Assembly: GCF_021917145.1 (NCBI RefSeq)
Contig: NC_061076.1
Span: forward strand, 1,221,032-1,285,031
Length of the DNA: 64,000 nt
Source of the DNA: Hypomesus transpacificus
Lineage: Eukaryota; Chordata; Actinopteri; Osmeriformes; Osmeridae
Direction of reading: 5' to 3'
In this document: in pieces, positions 51,113 through 61,035 of the stretch
Position numbering within the stretch: the first letter of the stretch is position 1
How the letters are laid out: every line of letters starts with the position of its first letter
Made by a program: the position numbers and the translations under genes
Notes under the pieces: generated by a model
Told to the model about the DNA's origin: nothing
The model's database searches: none
What the model saw: only the letters and a program-made list of their open reading frames with translations

Positions 51113-51409
51113 GTGGGGGGCGGCACTATGATACATGATCATATATCAACAGGTATGATATATGATCCGCAACATGGAGCTATGAGGTGGCGCGGTTGGC
51201 ACCCTATGCTGGTTGTGCGGGAGGGTTAATTAATGGATGCACCGCCTATGTCGCCTGTACGAAGGACCGGCCCTGAATAAAGACATTACATTTCTCAGTC
51301 ACGCAAATTAAGCGTTATTCCAATTAAGAGAGAGAGGATCATATACCATGAAACCATGTACTCACAGTAGTATCAGTGCGCCAGTCAGACACAGGCTGTA
51401 AAGCTTCAT
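45920..51409 (-). CDS. Glycosyltransferase family 6 (ABO / alpha-1,3-galactosyltransferase-like), complete
   Basis: Golgi type II enzyme of the family that adds alpha-1,3-linked Gal or GalNAc to glycan acceptors. Nine minus-strand exons with consistent phases: 51366-51409, 48999-49034, 48829-48867, 48604-48651, 48277-48330, 47862-47894, 47603-47737, 47381-47513 and 45920-46474, giving 358 residues (ABO is 354). [20 protein letters not shown] is the short cytosolic tail plus membrane anchor. A stem of small exons follows, then [55 protein letters not shown], the metal-binding DVD in [55 protein letters not shown] and LSPEYLWQD. These are the GT6 hallmark blocks, including the HLN acceptor region. 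Donor-sugar specificity cannot be told. Introns hold a LINE tail, a SINE piece, GA repeats and at least two MITEs. Confidence 0.92.
46560..47040 (+). mobile_element. LINE-type 3' tail in GT6 intron 8
   Basis: Non-coding sequence with tandem 'gggttagtatag' motifs ending 'cctgacaataaaagacttga', the style of a fish LINE 3' end. Limits and clade are uncertain. Confidence 0.45.
47069..47125. repeat. Small foldback element
   Basis: The arms tgcgttcacactgcag and ctgcagtgtgaacgca are perfect 16-bp inverted repeats around a GC-rich loop, typical of a tiny MITE. Confidence 0.6.
48179..48262. repeat. 21-bp tandem repeat in GT6 intron 5
   Basis: Four copies of gtgtctttctgcagggctaa(c), 15 bp from the exon 5 donor. 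Confidence 0.9.
49120..49245 (+). mobile_element. SINE head fragment
   Basis: Shows tRNA-like boxes (gagcggttagggaatctgg and ggttcgactcc) and 'tccttgggcaaggcacttca', matching the 5' two-thirds of the 53.2-kb SINE. The LINE-like tail is lost; a T-run follows. Confidence 0.75.
49706..49826. repeat. Poly-G and GA microsatellite
   Basis: A run of about 18 G (49704-49721) and then (ga)n with one 'ca' interruption (49746-49826), within GT6 gene A intron 1. Confidence 0.95.
50095..50843. mobile_element. PIF/Harbinger-type non-autonomous element, 749 bp
   Basis: The ends gggtgccttcacacg and tgtgaaaacaccc are inverted, flanked by TTA on both sides (50092-50094 and 50844-50846). The inside has repeated 'ggaccatggttcg' and 'gaaccatggtccgagtg' palindrome-like motifs and no transposase. 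It lies in intron 1 of GT6 gene A. Confidence 0.7.
51027..51275. mobile_element. hAT-type MITE, 249 bp, with poly-C core
   Basis: The ends cagtaccggtcct and aggaccggccctg are inverted. 8-bp flanks aatgaaga and aataaaga differ at one base, the target size of hAT. It contains about 30 consecutive C (51081-51110). A lone end of the same type is near 60870. Confidence 0.75.
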
Positions 51410-51729
51410 GTTGGGTGTACACCCCTGCATCTTTCCTCCTTGTCTCTGTCCACGGAAACAGTCCTCTCTTCCTGTCAAGGCTTGTGTGTTGGGCACAACC
51501 AAGATAGGATTCGTTTGTGTTAGTGAGTTCCTGGAACTTTGCTCTCCCAAGGGCGTAGTTTATAGTTGTCCGGACTACCTTGACTGCCAACCCACCTGTT
51601 GCCGGGGGTGTGGTTAGAACGTTAGACTACCCTTCTGGGCGTGGATATAATGTTGCAGTAGTAGGGTGGTGAAAACTCCTCCATGCATAGGTGTGGCTGA
51701 ACTAGACAGCAACCTTTGTCCTGCTACTC
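51410..51729 (-). promoter_or_regulatory. GT6 gene A 5' region
   Basis: This 320-bp stretch lies between the start codon and the hAT element and must contain the promoter and 5' UTR unless further upstream non-coding exons exist. I see no TATA box or other clear motif. Confidence 0.3.
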
Positions 51730-52440
51730 CAGTGGCGATTTCTTTAAGACTGCAAGAAGAAGCTCAGCTTCCCTAAAATGTATAAAAAAAATGAATGGTC
51801 AAATATTTACTATTGTGTTTACAATTTTAAATGCGTTTGAACACGTTGATCTCGAAGAAGAGTTCGTCAGATATAGCAGGTCGACTGGCTCGATTTCCTT
51901 CTCATACTTACCCTTAGTCACAGTGCATTTCCCTGTTGAAGTCCATTGACTTGGTGCTTGTTTGAACCGTTTTTTTCAGTGCTTCGAAACTATACGGTCA
52001 TTGGATAAATGCTGCAATCATGTCCCGCCCACGGACGCTCGGTGTCTATGGGGGTGAATGGAGGAGTGGGCTGGCCTGTACTCCGGGCTTATGCGTGATG
52101 AGTGGAGGTTTTGTCGAAAGACTGCGTCTCCTTTTGATTGACAGCGATTTTGTAGTATATGAAAAGTCGCCGAAGTTATTTGAGCTCAGTCTCATCTCGG
52201 ATTTTGCAAGTGTAGTCGAAAGACAAACTGCTGCCTGCAACTTATTTCTTGGTATTTGCTTGGCAAAATTGCTAGCCAATTTTTTCATCATGTATTTCAT
52301 ACAATTATACACCACATTTATTGTTTCAGTTTAACTAATTAACACAATTCCTCCTTTAAGTTTAATATCGTTTCGTTAAATCACTTTGATTCAGGGAGAC
52401 TGAGGTCTGAACTTCAAAACCTTTATTCAGATCAGGACTC
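51730..52440. mobile_element. hAT element, 5'-end copy
   Basis: Starts cagtggcgatttctttaaga with a subterminal 'gaagctcagcttccc'. The block 52255-52435 (ending 'gggagactgaggtctgaact') recurs at 54395-54580, so two partial copies of one hAT family lie in the same orientation about 2.1 kb apart. Confidence 0.6.
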
Positions 52441-53160
52441 AGGTGTTGATGGATCCATAAGAAGCCTTCGTTTGAATGAACCTTGGAGAAACAATGAATG
52501 GAAATACTTACTAAATAATATGTGTATTTGCATAGGATGTGTTAGAAATTGCTTGCATATGTGTATTTAGATAATATGTGTTAGAAATATGTGTACTTAG
52601 ATAAGATGTGTTAGAAAAACTTATTGCATAGAGATTTAGACAGGAGGGTTCTGTATGACAGTTAGAAACTTTTTGCATAGGATGTGGTTAGAAACGGCTT
52701 GCATAGAGAAACCACGCTCTAGGTTTCTAAGAAGACAGGATGTGTTAGAAACTGATACATGCGTCAGATCCCTTGTCCAAAGTAGGAAAGAAGTGTCAAG
52801 GTTTCCTGTGCAACAGGAACAGGTGCCCTGAATGACCTAGATTAGGAAAGACATGTCATATCCGTAAGGGGATATCAAGCAGTATGAAGCATATAAATAT
52901 GATGTGTATATTACTCTGTCAAAGCACTCTGGCTAGCACTTTCTGACCTCAACACTCTACCTACCTCATCACACGAGCTCTCCTGCTCACCATCTACCTC
53001 TATTCACTCGGACACAGAGACTTCGAAAAGGGGATTTGTATTGTTGTTCATTTATAAAATCAAATAAAAAAGTTTAAAGACAGTCGCTGTCCATCCTCAT
53101 TTGTGGCCCTCTTCCAGATCCGAGGGATGCACCACGCCACGCCGAGACCAAGATGAGTCC
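52441..53160. other. Repeat-derived stretch, LTR-like features (fossil)
   Basis: The left part has several imperfect copies of 'taagatgtgttagaaa'. The right part has AATAAA at about 53062 followed by a CT-rich block, in an order reminiscent of an LTR. No family can be named and no internal genes are seen. Confidence 0.3.
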
Positions 53161-53164
53161 CGGG

Positions 53165-53380
53165 AATCACGACCAGCGATGACATGGGGTCAGATGGTTG
53201 AGCGGTTAGGGAGTTGGGCTATTAATCAGAAGGTTGTTGGTTCAATTCCCGGCCATGCCAAATGACATTGTGTCCTTGGGCAAGGCACTTCACCCTACTT
53301 GCCTCGGGGAAAATGTCCCTGTACTTACTGTAAGTCGCTCTGGATAAGAACGTCTGCTAAATGACTAAATGTAAATGTAG
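53165..53380 (+). mobile_element. tRNA-derived SINE, full-length copy
   Basis: tRNA-like A box region (tggttgagcggttagggag) and B box (ggttcaattcc), the body 'tgtccttgggcaaggcactt', and a tail gtcgctctggataagaacgt ctgctaaatgactaaatgta that matches the 3' end of the LINE at 30.39 kb. About 210 bp. Confidence 0.88.
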
Positions 53381-53454
53381 GAAATGACGTGTCTCACCTG
53401 GTGTCTGTATTGACGTGTGAAGGGTTAAGATTCACTGTATCAAACTGTTGAGAC

Positions 53455-54201
53455 CAGAGGCGATTCTAGGATCAGACCTGTAGGGGTGCTCAGGCCCCAA
53501 TGAGAATGTGATATGAATACAGGGCCTTGCAAAAGTGCTAAACCCCTTTGCTAATAACAGGCATGTAAACAGGTCGAGAAGTTGAGAAGGGTCCAGCTAA
53601 CCCCTGACCCTCTAGGGGGGTCCGGGGGCATGCTCCCCCGGAAGAAAATGTATTAAATTAGAAAGTTAAGCGCATGAATCTGGTGCACTTTGAGAGCAAA
53701 ATTAAGAGGCTAGATCTATGTAGAATCTGTGCTCTTTAAACAATGTCATATTCTTTTAACCATAAAGAAATATTTTGGATAGCATACATCATTTAAAAAA
53801 AAACATGATTACCTGAGTTGAACTACTGTAAAAAGCCAAAGTCAAAAGCATCACTTACTGTAAAGCTAACACACATCCAATAGACATCAATTTTAATATT
53901 GTATTAAAATAGTTTCTAGATGATGTAAGATGGGTCTGTAAACCTCTCCCCACTCTGCCTCTGATTGGCTGTAAGGTTTAGGCCTTAGGAAAGACGATTG
54001 AGCCAGTTGTAAAGTTGGGAAGCACGGGTAAAATGCTGCGTTGGCCACGGCCACGACCCGCCGATGAGAAAACGTTCTTATCGGATCTGCATGAATCACC
54101 TAGGTTACCCATTTTGGTTTCAAAAAGGCGAGTCTCACCTAAAGGGGAGGAGTTTGAGGAGGGGCTTGAGCACCCCTAAAAAGGGTCAAAAATCGCCACT
54201 G
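53455..54201. mobile_element. hAT-type non-autonomous element, 747 bp
   Basis: The ends cagaggcgattctagg and aaaaatcgccactg are inverted repeats. 8-bp flanks gttgagac and gttcagac differ at one base. The same family, internally deleted to 247 bp, is at 58684-58930. Confidence 0.78.
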
Positions 54202-54389
54202 GTTCAGACTACTCTCGAACAGGTATAGTATTGTTCAAAAACAAAGGAATAAGGGAACAAACTCTTGATGTCAAAAGAAAATACTCGAGTGATCTTCATA
54301 CCCGGAGACCCCGAGCATGACTGGGCTATAGACGAGACAGTTCTGGTTGATTTAAACGCTAATCATCACAACAACTCGTAGGAGCCCAC

Positions 54390-54961
54390 GATCATTCAAC
54401 ACTTGGCGAAATTTCTAGCCAATTTTCATCATACATTTCATACAATTATACACCACATTTCTTGTTTCAGTTTAACCTAATTCCCACAGTTCCTCCTTCA
54501 AGTTTAATATTGTTTGGTTAGATCACTTTGATTCAGGGAGACTGAGGTCTGAACTTCAAGTCGTGTATTCAGATCAGGACTTGCAGGGCAACAGGGGAAA
54601 GCTGTGTGATTACTTGGTGTTCCTTAAAGACATGGAGTTGGACAGTGCAATGCCTCAGCTTTACAAACTGTTCTCGTTAGTGGCATTGGAGCTACATCTG
54701 CAGGTGTAGAAAGGAGCTTCTCCTGTTTAAAGCGGCTCCAGTCTTACACCCGTAACACGATGGGTCAAGGCTGTCTCAGCAGCCTGGCTCTGCTGGCCAT
54801 AGAGAAGACACTGGTCAAGTCACTAGACGCCTCGTTGGTGAAACAGGGTCACAGAGCATTTTCTTGAAAAGGAACGTAGGGAAGAATTTAGGTATAAATA
54901 CTATTTTTATGAAGTAGGCTGAAAATGAGCTTCCCCTCTATGAAAGACCAAGAACCGCCAC
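54390..54961 (+). mobile_element. hAT transposase C-terminal remnant and 3' end
   Basis: Decayed coding blocks FLKDMELDSAMPQLYKLFSL, RSF-S-CLKRL-like sequence with 'acccgtaacacgatgggtca', SLALLAIEKTLVK, and VTEHFLEKERREEFRYK match the dimerisation end of hAT transposases (ZMYM1-like proteins in fish). Several frame breaks are present. The end 'aagaaccgccacag' mirrors the 5' end at 51730. Confidence 0.7.
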
Positions 54962-55327
54962 AGGTAGAAACCCATAACTAAGTAACTTGAATGATTTATT
55001 ATTAATTTCATGACATTCCTGAGCCAGTCACATGCCTTTGCCTGTAATGTTAACAGCAGGTGTTGACAACGTTACTAAATGATTATTCTGTACCATATCT
55101 ATCTTAGGCCATGGCTACAGCAATACACAGACACTCTGTCACACACACATCTAATCTAGAAGTGGAACGTGAAAGAGGTTTTATTTTGGCAGTTGCATGA
55201 AACTTCATCACATCAGTGTTGCATGGTAAACTGACAATGCATTCCACTTCCTACTGCACTAAGATGGTTTTATATCAGATATGTTTGTTTTGGGTAAATA
55301 TACGTTTGTAAATACTTTGACATTTAA
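54962..55327. other. No feature recognised
   Basis: Ordinary AT-rich sequence. It ends at a TTAA (55324-55327) that abuts the next repeat. Confidence 0.5.
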
Positions 55328-55955
55328 AGGTCACATGACATGAAAACGTCACTTTAGAAGGTTATTTAACATTAATATGAGTGACCCCTAGCCTGCCTTT
55401 GGTCCCCCAGTGGCTAGAAATTTGGATAGGTGTAAACTATGTATTCTTCTCCGCCTTTGAGAAAATAGCTAAAACGCTCGGTTTTGAAAATCCCCTATTG
55501 TGACGCTTGCTACCCTTAGAATGTGGCTGTAAAATTAGCTCTGCAGCTAACAGCTGAGTTACTGTTGCTAATGTAAAGGTAGATAGCATCAAGTGTGTGT
55601 GTGAATACACATGCTGTAATGGCGATTGTTGTACACTTCTTTGTTAATTGGATAACCGTTCTGCAGCTGGTGTTATGGCGCGCGCGATATCCGCATTGTG
55701 ATTACTGTGTGAACCTCTGCAAACCAGGGTGATCAGATGATAAACAGTCAATTCGAGGCATCTTTCAGCAACGGGGTTACGAGCCATTGCGATACAATCA
55801 TTGTAAACATTAGCGGATGGTGCTGCTAATTGTGGGACTGCTCGTAGTGGCTGTAATTATGCACCAACGCTGAATTTCGGGAAATAGACTTCAGATACAG
55901 TATTAGGGGACCACTAAGGCCTATATAAAAGCATCCAAAAACAGCCACGTCACCC
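55328..55955. repeat. Dispersed teleost repeat with TTAA-flanked end
   Basis: Begins aaggtcacatgacatgaaaa directly after TTAA and contains 'cctttggtcccccagtggct' and 'aggggaccactaaggcctat', blocks I recognise from abundant non-autonomous teleost repeats. No matching inverted end was found on the right, so it may be truncated. Confidence 0.5.
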
Positions 55956-55968
55956 TAGTCTTTCTTAC

Positions 55969-56250
55969 CTTGGGAACACTGTAGGCTGGTTATACAAGAA
56001 CCTGCAGAGACAATGTGGTTACAGTTCTTTGTATATAGAGATTAGGACATGGTCTCATGCACTAAAGGATCCACCGACCATTCTGGTTTTACTAGTTTAG
56101 ACTAACTGGGCCATAGGTAAACCATGGTCCACTGGCTGCCAAACACAACGCTGCAGTAGGAGAACTGGTCGGTGTAGCAAATATGTCAGTAGGATGCAAT
56201 GTGCCCTTACCCCTCAGGAGCTAGCATGTCTCGTGTCCTGGAGTTGGAGA
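55969..56250 (-). pseudogene. Orphan exons of a second GT6 paralogue
   Basis: Two minus-strand exon matches to GT6 gene A exons 5 and 6 in the right order. 56211 to about 56240 encodes TRDMLAPEG (gene [10 protein letters not shown]) and ends GG before a gtaagg donor in the same phase. 55969-56001 is 33 nt like gene A exon 6, preceded by the same gtctctgcag acceptor, and encodes FLYNQPTVFPR (gene [12 protein letters not shown]). No exon 7, 8 or 9 follows before gene A begins 4.6 kb away, and the 5' half of the exon 5 copy is replaced by a GGAGA microsatellite. These cannot be the missing 5' exons of the 58-60 kb copy, because they lie on its downstream side. It looks like a dead fragment of a third family member. 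Confidence 0.65.
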
Positions 56251-56560
56251 GGGGAGGAGAGGGTGGGAGGGGGAGGAGGAGGAGAGGATGGGAGAGGATA
56301 GGAGGGAGAGGATAGGAGAGGATGGGATATGAGGGGGAGGAGAGGAGAGGAGAGGAGAGGAGAGGAGAGGAGAGGAGAGGAGAGGAGAGGAGAGGAGAGG
56401 AGAGGAGAGGAGAGGAGAGGGAGGACAGGAGATGAGGGGGATGAGAGGATAGGAGAGGAGAGGGAGGGGAGGGGGAGGAGAGGATGGGAGGGGGAGGAGA
56501 AGGAGAGGGGAGGATGGGAGAGGATAGGAGAGGAGGGGGAGGAGGAGAGGATAGGAACTT
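56241..56560. repeat. (GGAGA)n microsatellite
   Basis: About 320 bp of gggagg/ggaga units with an uninterrupted (gagag-g)n core at 56338-56420. It borders the orphan GT6 exon. Confidence 0.92.
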
Positions 56561-56819
56561 CTCATCATCCCGGCCAAACCCTCCATCTCCCCTTCATCCT
56601 CTGCCAGGAATCTCGGGTTTACCATGGATGACGAGCTCTCCCTTACAGCCCACATTGCTGCATTCTCCTGGTCGTGTATATTCACACCCTCTACAACATC
56701 CGGAAGATCACTGGATACCTGTCTGAGCATTCCACCCAGCTGCTAGTCCAAGCACTACTGCAACTCGCTGCTCGCCGGTCTCCCAGCATGCGCAACAACC
56801 TACCCAGACGCCTACCCAC

Positions 56820-58000
56820 TGTATGGACATACACCCTGAGTAGCCCATAGCCTACCCCGAACCCCAAAGTCCATTGACAGCAAATCTAACAATTTAAAAA
56901 TGTACCTGTAAAACGGTAGGCCTAGGTATTGAAAAATCCCTTCAAAGGCTACACCTTTTTTGTCTCTGGTCTGTAGGCCTACTACTTTTGTCACGCCTCA
57001 AAATTTGCTGCGCGCTGCTCTGTGTACTTCCACGGAATTACAAAGAAGAAAGTTTTTCAAGGATATTGAAAATAGACTACGGTTGTAAATGCAGTGTTCC
57101 AGACTGTACAAGGAATGCTGACACTTTTCAGAGTCTTCCCAAGGAACCAAACACTAGACGGGCTGTGATGTTTGTCTATGAGAAGATCCCTGTGCAGTTC
57201 GACCCTCAATTACACATTTGCACAAACCATTTCACCAAGGACGGTTTTGAAAACCTGAGACAATGTAAAGCAGGATTTGCTATGAAGCTGTTGCTGGAAA
57301 GAGGTGCCGTTCCGACCTTATTTTCATCACCGCTGTAGTATGATGTTAACAGTTATATCAGCAATGTTAACGTATCCTGCCTGTATCCAGCATCGGTAGA
57401 ATGTGTGATGATTTAGTTCACTTTCAATCGGGCTAACGTTATTTCATGTTCCTGACTGTGATTCATTCAAATAAAAAACCTGTGTTGTCATGTAAATCTA
57501 CAATTCAAGATGCATGTTTGTCCAGATACATTTTTCAGCAAGATAGCAAGAGCTAACTGAAGCTGAGTTGAATCACGATAGTTTGTTAGCTAAGCTGTAG
57601 TGCTAACATTACCCACCTAAGTCGATCCTGTTTGTTTCGACAACAGAAGTGGAAACAACTAACGCAATCATTTCAAATTGTATATAGTCAATCTGTTGAA
57701 AATAGTGTTGTGTAGACACAATAGATTTATTTGTATGTTTTTATTCAAGTCTCCATCCTTTTAGTGAGTGTTGGCCGTCTTTGCTCCGCAGCTTCACTCG
57801 TTGTAGACCAACCAATCAGAGCTCATCTATATTCATGAGCATACCATCATGTTTTTTTCCCGGGACAAATTCACTGGAAGCATCAGGGGGCATAGAACAG
57901 CACCCGGGCCATTTTCAGCCCAACCAATGTTACATACCCTATTCAGAGACCTTAAGGAACAGTGTGAAATACCCCAAAAACCCAGTCAATGACCCCTTTA
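56820..58000 (+). mobile_element. Kolobok-like element carrying a THAP ORF, 5'-truncated
   Basis: The right end reads cagtcaatgacccctttatt and abuts TTAA (58001-58004). The block before the ORF (cccaaagtccattgacag) and the ORF itself match the element in rdm1 intron 2, whose opposite end shows the same aaggggtcattg terminus at a TTAA. THAP domain plus TTAA target is the Kolobok combination. The left end is lost and no catalytic domain is visible. Confidence 0.55.
56988..57338 (+). CDS. THAP-domain ORF, 116 codons
   Basis: Encodes a C2CH THAP zinc finger: C-x4-C in KCSVPDCTRNADTFQSLPKE, the downstream C-x2-H in HICTNHFT, and AVPTLF, the AVPTIF-type box that closes THAP domains. This makes it a likely sequence-specific DNA-binding module. 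The frame before residue 30 (MSRLKICCALLCVLPRNYKE) is not THAP-like, so the true start or an upstream exon is uncertain. The frame is fully open although the homologous copy at 20.3-20.5 kb is decayed. The most likely origin is the N-terminal exon of a Kolobok/P-like transposase; a recently co-opted host exon cannot be excluded. Confidence 0.65.
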   Translation: MSRLKICCALLCVLPRNYKEESFSRILKIDYGCKCSVPDCTRNADTFQSLPKEPNTRRAVMFVYEKIPVQFDPQLHICTNHFTKDGFENLRQCKAGFAMKLLLERGAVPTLFSSPL

Positions 58001-58116
58001 TTAAAAAAACACAATGGACAACTCAAAGCAATTTGATGTGGAGTGACTAACAAGCAATCAGATTACAAATGAATACACAGAACCATGTCCTGGATCACAT
58101 GGCTCCCTCTGTCTCC

Positions 58117-60174
58117 TCAGTTTGGCCGAATCTCTGCGTAGTTCTTGTCCACCCCTGAGAAACGGACCAACCAAATCTCCTTGTTCCAGGCTGTAACGTC
58201 CTGCCACAGGTACTCAGGCGACAGCAACTTGGACGGCTTGTTATACAGGAAGTACCTGTTCAGGTGGCTCTCCTCTTGCCACGCTGCCTCGATCCCATTG
58301 GCCGTGTCCGCCTCAAAATTCCGACGGCAGGTCTCTGCCATGGAGCGGACATCCTCCAGCAGTCCTCCAAAGAGGGCGCCTCCGTAGTAGAAGTCTCCCT
58401 CCCCCCAGGGGATGTAGGCCCGTGACTCCGGACGGCGTTCGTATGTATACTGGTCACGTCCCAGAAACCAGTAATTGGGGTGTATCGTAGCAACCAGTCG
58501 ACCCAGAGCTTCAACCCCAAAGTGAGCGTAGAACTTGGAGTCGACGTCCAGACAGAAGATGTAGTCTGCTTGACCCCTGATCGTATTCTCGATGAGCAGC
58601 TGGATCATCTCCATCCTGCGAGCTGAAATGTCCTGCCAGCGGTTGGAGCTGGGCACCTTCATCACTTTCACCTGAGGAAGAGGCAGGGGCGATTCTAGGA
58701 TCAGACTTTGCAAAAGTGCTAAACCCCCTTGCAAAAAAAATCCCTAATTTCACTGGATAACAATGAATTCATTTATGTATTATTATGCAAAAAACTAAGG
58801 ATGTCCCTTTCTTCATGAACTACCAGCATCAAATGATAATAAACACGTTTTTTTTTTTTTTTGGGTGGGGTGCTGAGATGAAATTTAGGGGTGCTTGAGG
58901 ACCCCTAAAAAGGGTCTAAAATCGCTACTGGGAAGAGGAGAAGGTGGAATAGTAAGAGGAGATGAAAAAGAGAAGGAATGTTACAACCAATCAATGTAGA
59001 AAGTAATGATGATAGTAAAAAAGACCTGTCTCTTTCTGGAAACCTCAATCACATACCGTTTTACTTTTCAGGGGTGGATCTAGAAAAATATTCATGGGGT
59101 GGCAAGAGGGGGGCAGGAGATTGTGAGGGGTGGCACCCCGTGGCAGAAGTGTGTGAGATACAAATGAAAAAACTAAAGGCTGTGTAACATGCATGCATAG
59201 TCAGTGAACACTCTAGCTAGCTATGAAGCTATTGAAGTTTGAAGATTTATTTTGAATACAAAATAATTTTTTAACAACCTCAGATGAAAATGAAAAATAA
59301 AGGCTGTGCTGCATGAATGCATACATCTTCAACAGTTTAACATTATTTTGACGCTCCTAGTTCATGTTTTTGAAAAGCTTTTGACTTTTGAAATTTGTAA
59401 TTTGTTGATGGTCCCCTAAACATACTCTTTGTTTAGGCAGCCAAAAGCATTGGCTAAGCGGACGGTCGTAGCGGTGCAAAACACTGGTTAAAATAACACA
59501 ATACTGGGCGTCCGAATATCTGTTGAAAGTCGAACTTCAAACTAACTTTACCACAGTCAACTTTGTGGTTGCTTTCCCAAAGCATTCACAAGTTAATATT
59601 ATTTCAACGGGAAAACTAGCGTTGCAACTCCGTTAGCCCTGCACTTTTATAATAATTTTTAGTCATTAATAGATAATTGCTTAACACCTCACTCCTACGG
59701 TGTGATCTGCTGTCCGTGCCGACGATTGCTTCCTTGAGTTGGAGCCTTCTATGGTCAGTTTGCGCCTTCCTTGTGTCCAAATGAAAGCAACTTCAGTCGG
59801 CGGAGTGTCGAGGGGTGATGGAGTCATCTCGTGCTGCATTTACTTGCATTCGGATTTTAGAAATTCACTCTTGCAAATGTCCGATGAGCCACAACATTTC
59901 TTTGTTTTCAAAGCTGCCAACTGGGGTGGCAGCTGGGGTGGCAAGGCTATTTTTAGGGTGGCAGTTGCCACTCCATGCCACCCCGGTAGATCCGCCCCTG
60001 CTACTTTTGTCTATGACAGTTTTACTTGTCTCACTGCTTACCCGCCTCCCTTCCGCCAGGGTAACATTTGGAACGTCTCCAGGACTGTCAGTAAATATGT
60101 AGAAGTCAACCTTGTAGCCAACCATGTAGTGTATCTCTGCCGTTCCCAAGAAGTCCTTCAGGAAACGCACGTAC
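58117..60174 (-). CDS. Glycosyltransferase family 6 paralogue C, last two exons
   Basis: Exon 8 (60042-60174, 133 nt) and exon 9 (58117-58671, 555 nt) have exactly the lengths and phases of gene A exons 8 and 9. Exon 8 reads YVRFLKDFLGTAEIHYMVGY then KVDFYIFTDSPGDVPNVTLA. Exon 9 reads [98 protein letters not shown] and ends DKNYAEIRPN. The DVD metal site and HLN block are intact and both frames are open. Differences from gene A cluster around the NYWFLGRDQYT loop ([11 protein letters not shown] in A) and the C-terminus. No exon 7 or earlier is seen in the remaining 3.8 kb, so the 5' part is either beyond the window or lost. Two hAT-type elements sit in the intron between the exons. Confidence 0.85.
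58684..58930. mobile_element. hAT-type MITE, 247 bp, perfect 8-bp target duplication
   Basis: The ends caggggcgattctagg and aaaatcgctactg, flanked on both sides by ggaagagg (58676-58683 and 58931-58938). It is an internally deleted relative of 53455-54201. It lies 12 bp upstream of the GT6 paralogue C exon 9 acceptor. Confidence 0.88.
59069..60000. mobile_element. hAT-type non-autonomous element, 932 bp
   Basis: The ends caggggtggatctag and tagatccgcccctg are inverted. 8-bp flanks ttactttt and ctactttt differ at one base. Subterminal 'ggggtggcaa' / 'ttgccactccatgccaccc' repeats strengthen the hairpin. No transposase. It is inserted 41 bp from the exon 8 donor of GT6 paralogue C. Confidence 0.78.
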
Positions 60175-60870
60175 CTGACAGGAGGAACAGCAAAGTTTAG
60201 GGGAAGTATTGATGTTCTCAGGTTATGAATATTTCCAGTCATATCACATGACTATATAACCGCCTCTATTGTGTGTCAGTTCCATTTCATTCATCCCAGG
60301 AAAATAAAATCAACCATTACAAACACCAAATAAACTATCACAGCGCTGTTTCCGCACATTGGCAATTTATCATCAGAATCATTTGGCTGCTCTAAATAAT
60401 TTCGACCAGCAGGTGGCGCCACTGTGCTGATTGGAGCCTTGAGTTGTGAAGCCTTTCCGGACCTTTTCAAAATGGTACAATTCCGAAAAAATTATTAAGA
60501 TTAGTGAGATTTCATGTTTTTTTCTTATTCTTAGATATTCTTAGAATATTTTCTTTTTCTTATAATTTTGTTTGAAACGTACTTGAAAAAGTAAAGCGTG
60601 TGGAAGTAGGCCAGACTTCTGTCAGAGCCTGTTTAAGGATTTATCTTTATTAGACATTCTCTGCTTCTGTCTTGTTTTTAAGGGGTGGTCTATGCATGTG
60701 TATAATCTGTGATGGGGATGGGAATGGTTGTGTTGTGGAGCGAACTGTACAATGCCAGCACAGGTCCGTGCTTTCCGCTGCTCTGCTCTTTTATCCGCTC
60801 GCAAACAGACACTCCGCTATTACCGTGCGAGGACCAATTAATCGGACACGGCTGCAGACAGGGCCGGTCC
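60175..60870. other. GT6 paralogue C intron or flank, no feature
   Basis: I searched for the preceding GT6 exon ([11 protein letters not shown]-type) on the minus strand and found none. Confidence 0.5.
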
Positions 60871-61035
60871 TTCCTACTAGGGATGCACGATAATATCTGC
60901 ACGTCATCGGTATCGGCAGATAAAAGCTTAAAAACTTCATTATTGGCATATGCAGATATGAAACTTTCTGCCGATGTACCTGGCCGATAAGGTGACGTGC
61001 AAATTATGCGCACGCGAAGCAAATGTTTAATCAAG
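60871..61035. repeat. Fragments of hAT-type repeats
   Basis: cagggccggtccttcc matches the terminal repeat of the 51027-51275 MITE. 'agggatgcacgataat' and the following 'cggtatcggcagataa' block resemble another common hAT-type repeat. Both look truncated. Confidence 0.45.

Noticed and set aside
55328-58004. One continuous Kolobok element spanning both TTAA sites
   Set aside because: The interval contains GT6 exon relics and a microsatellite, so the left repeat and the THAP element must be separate insertions.
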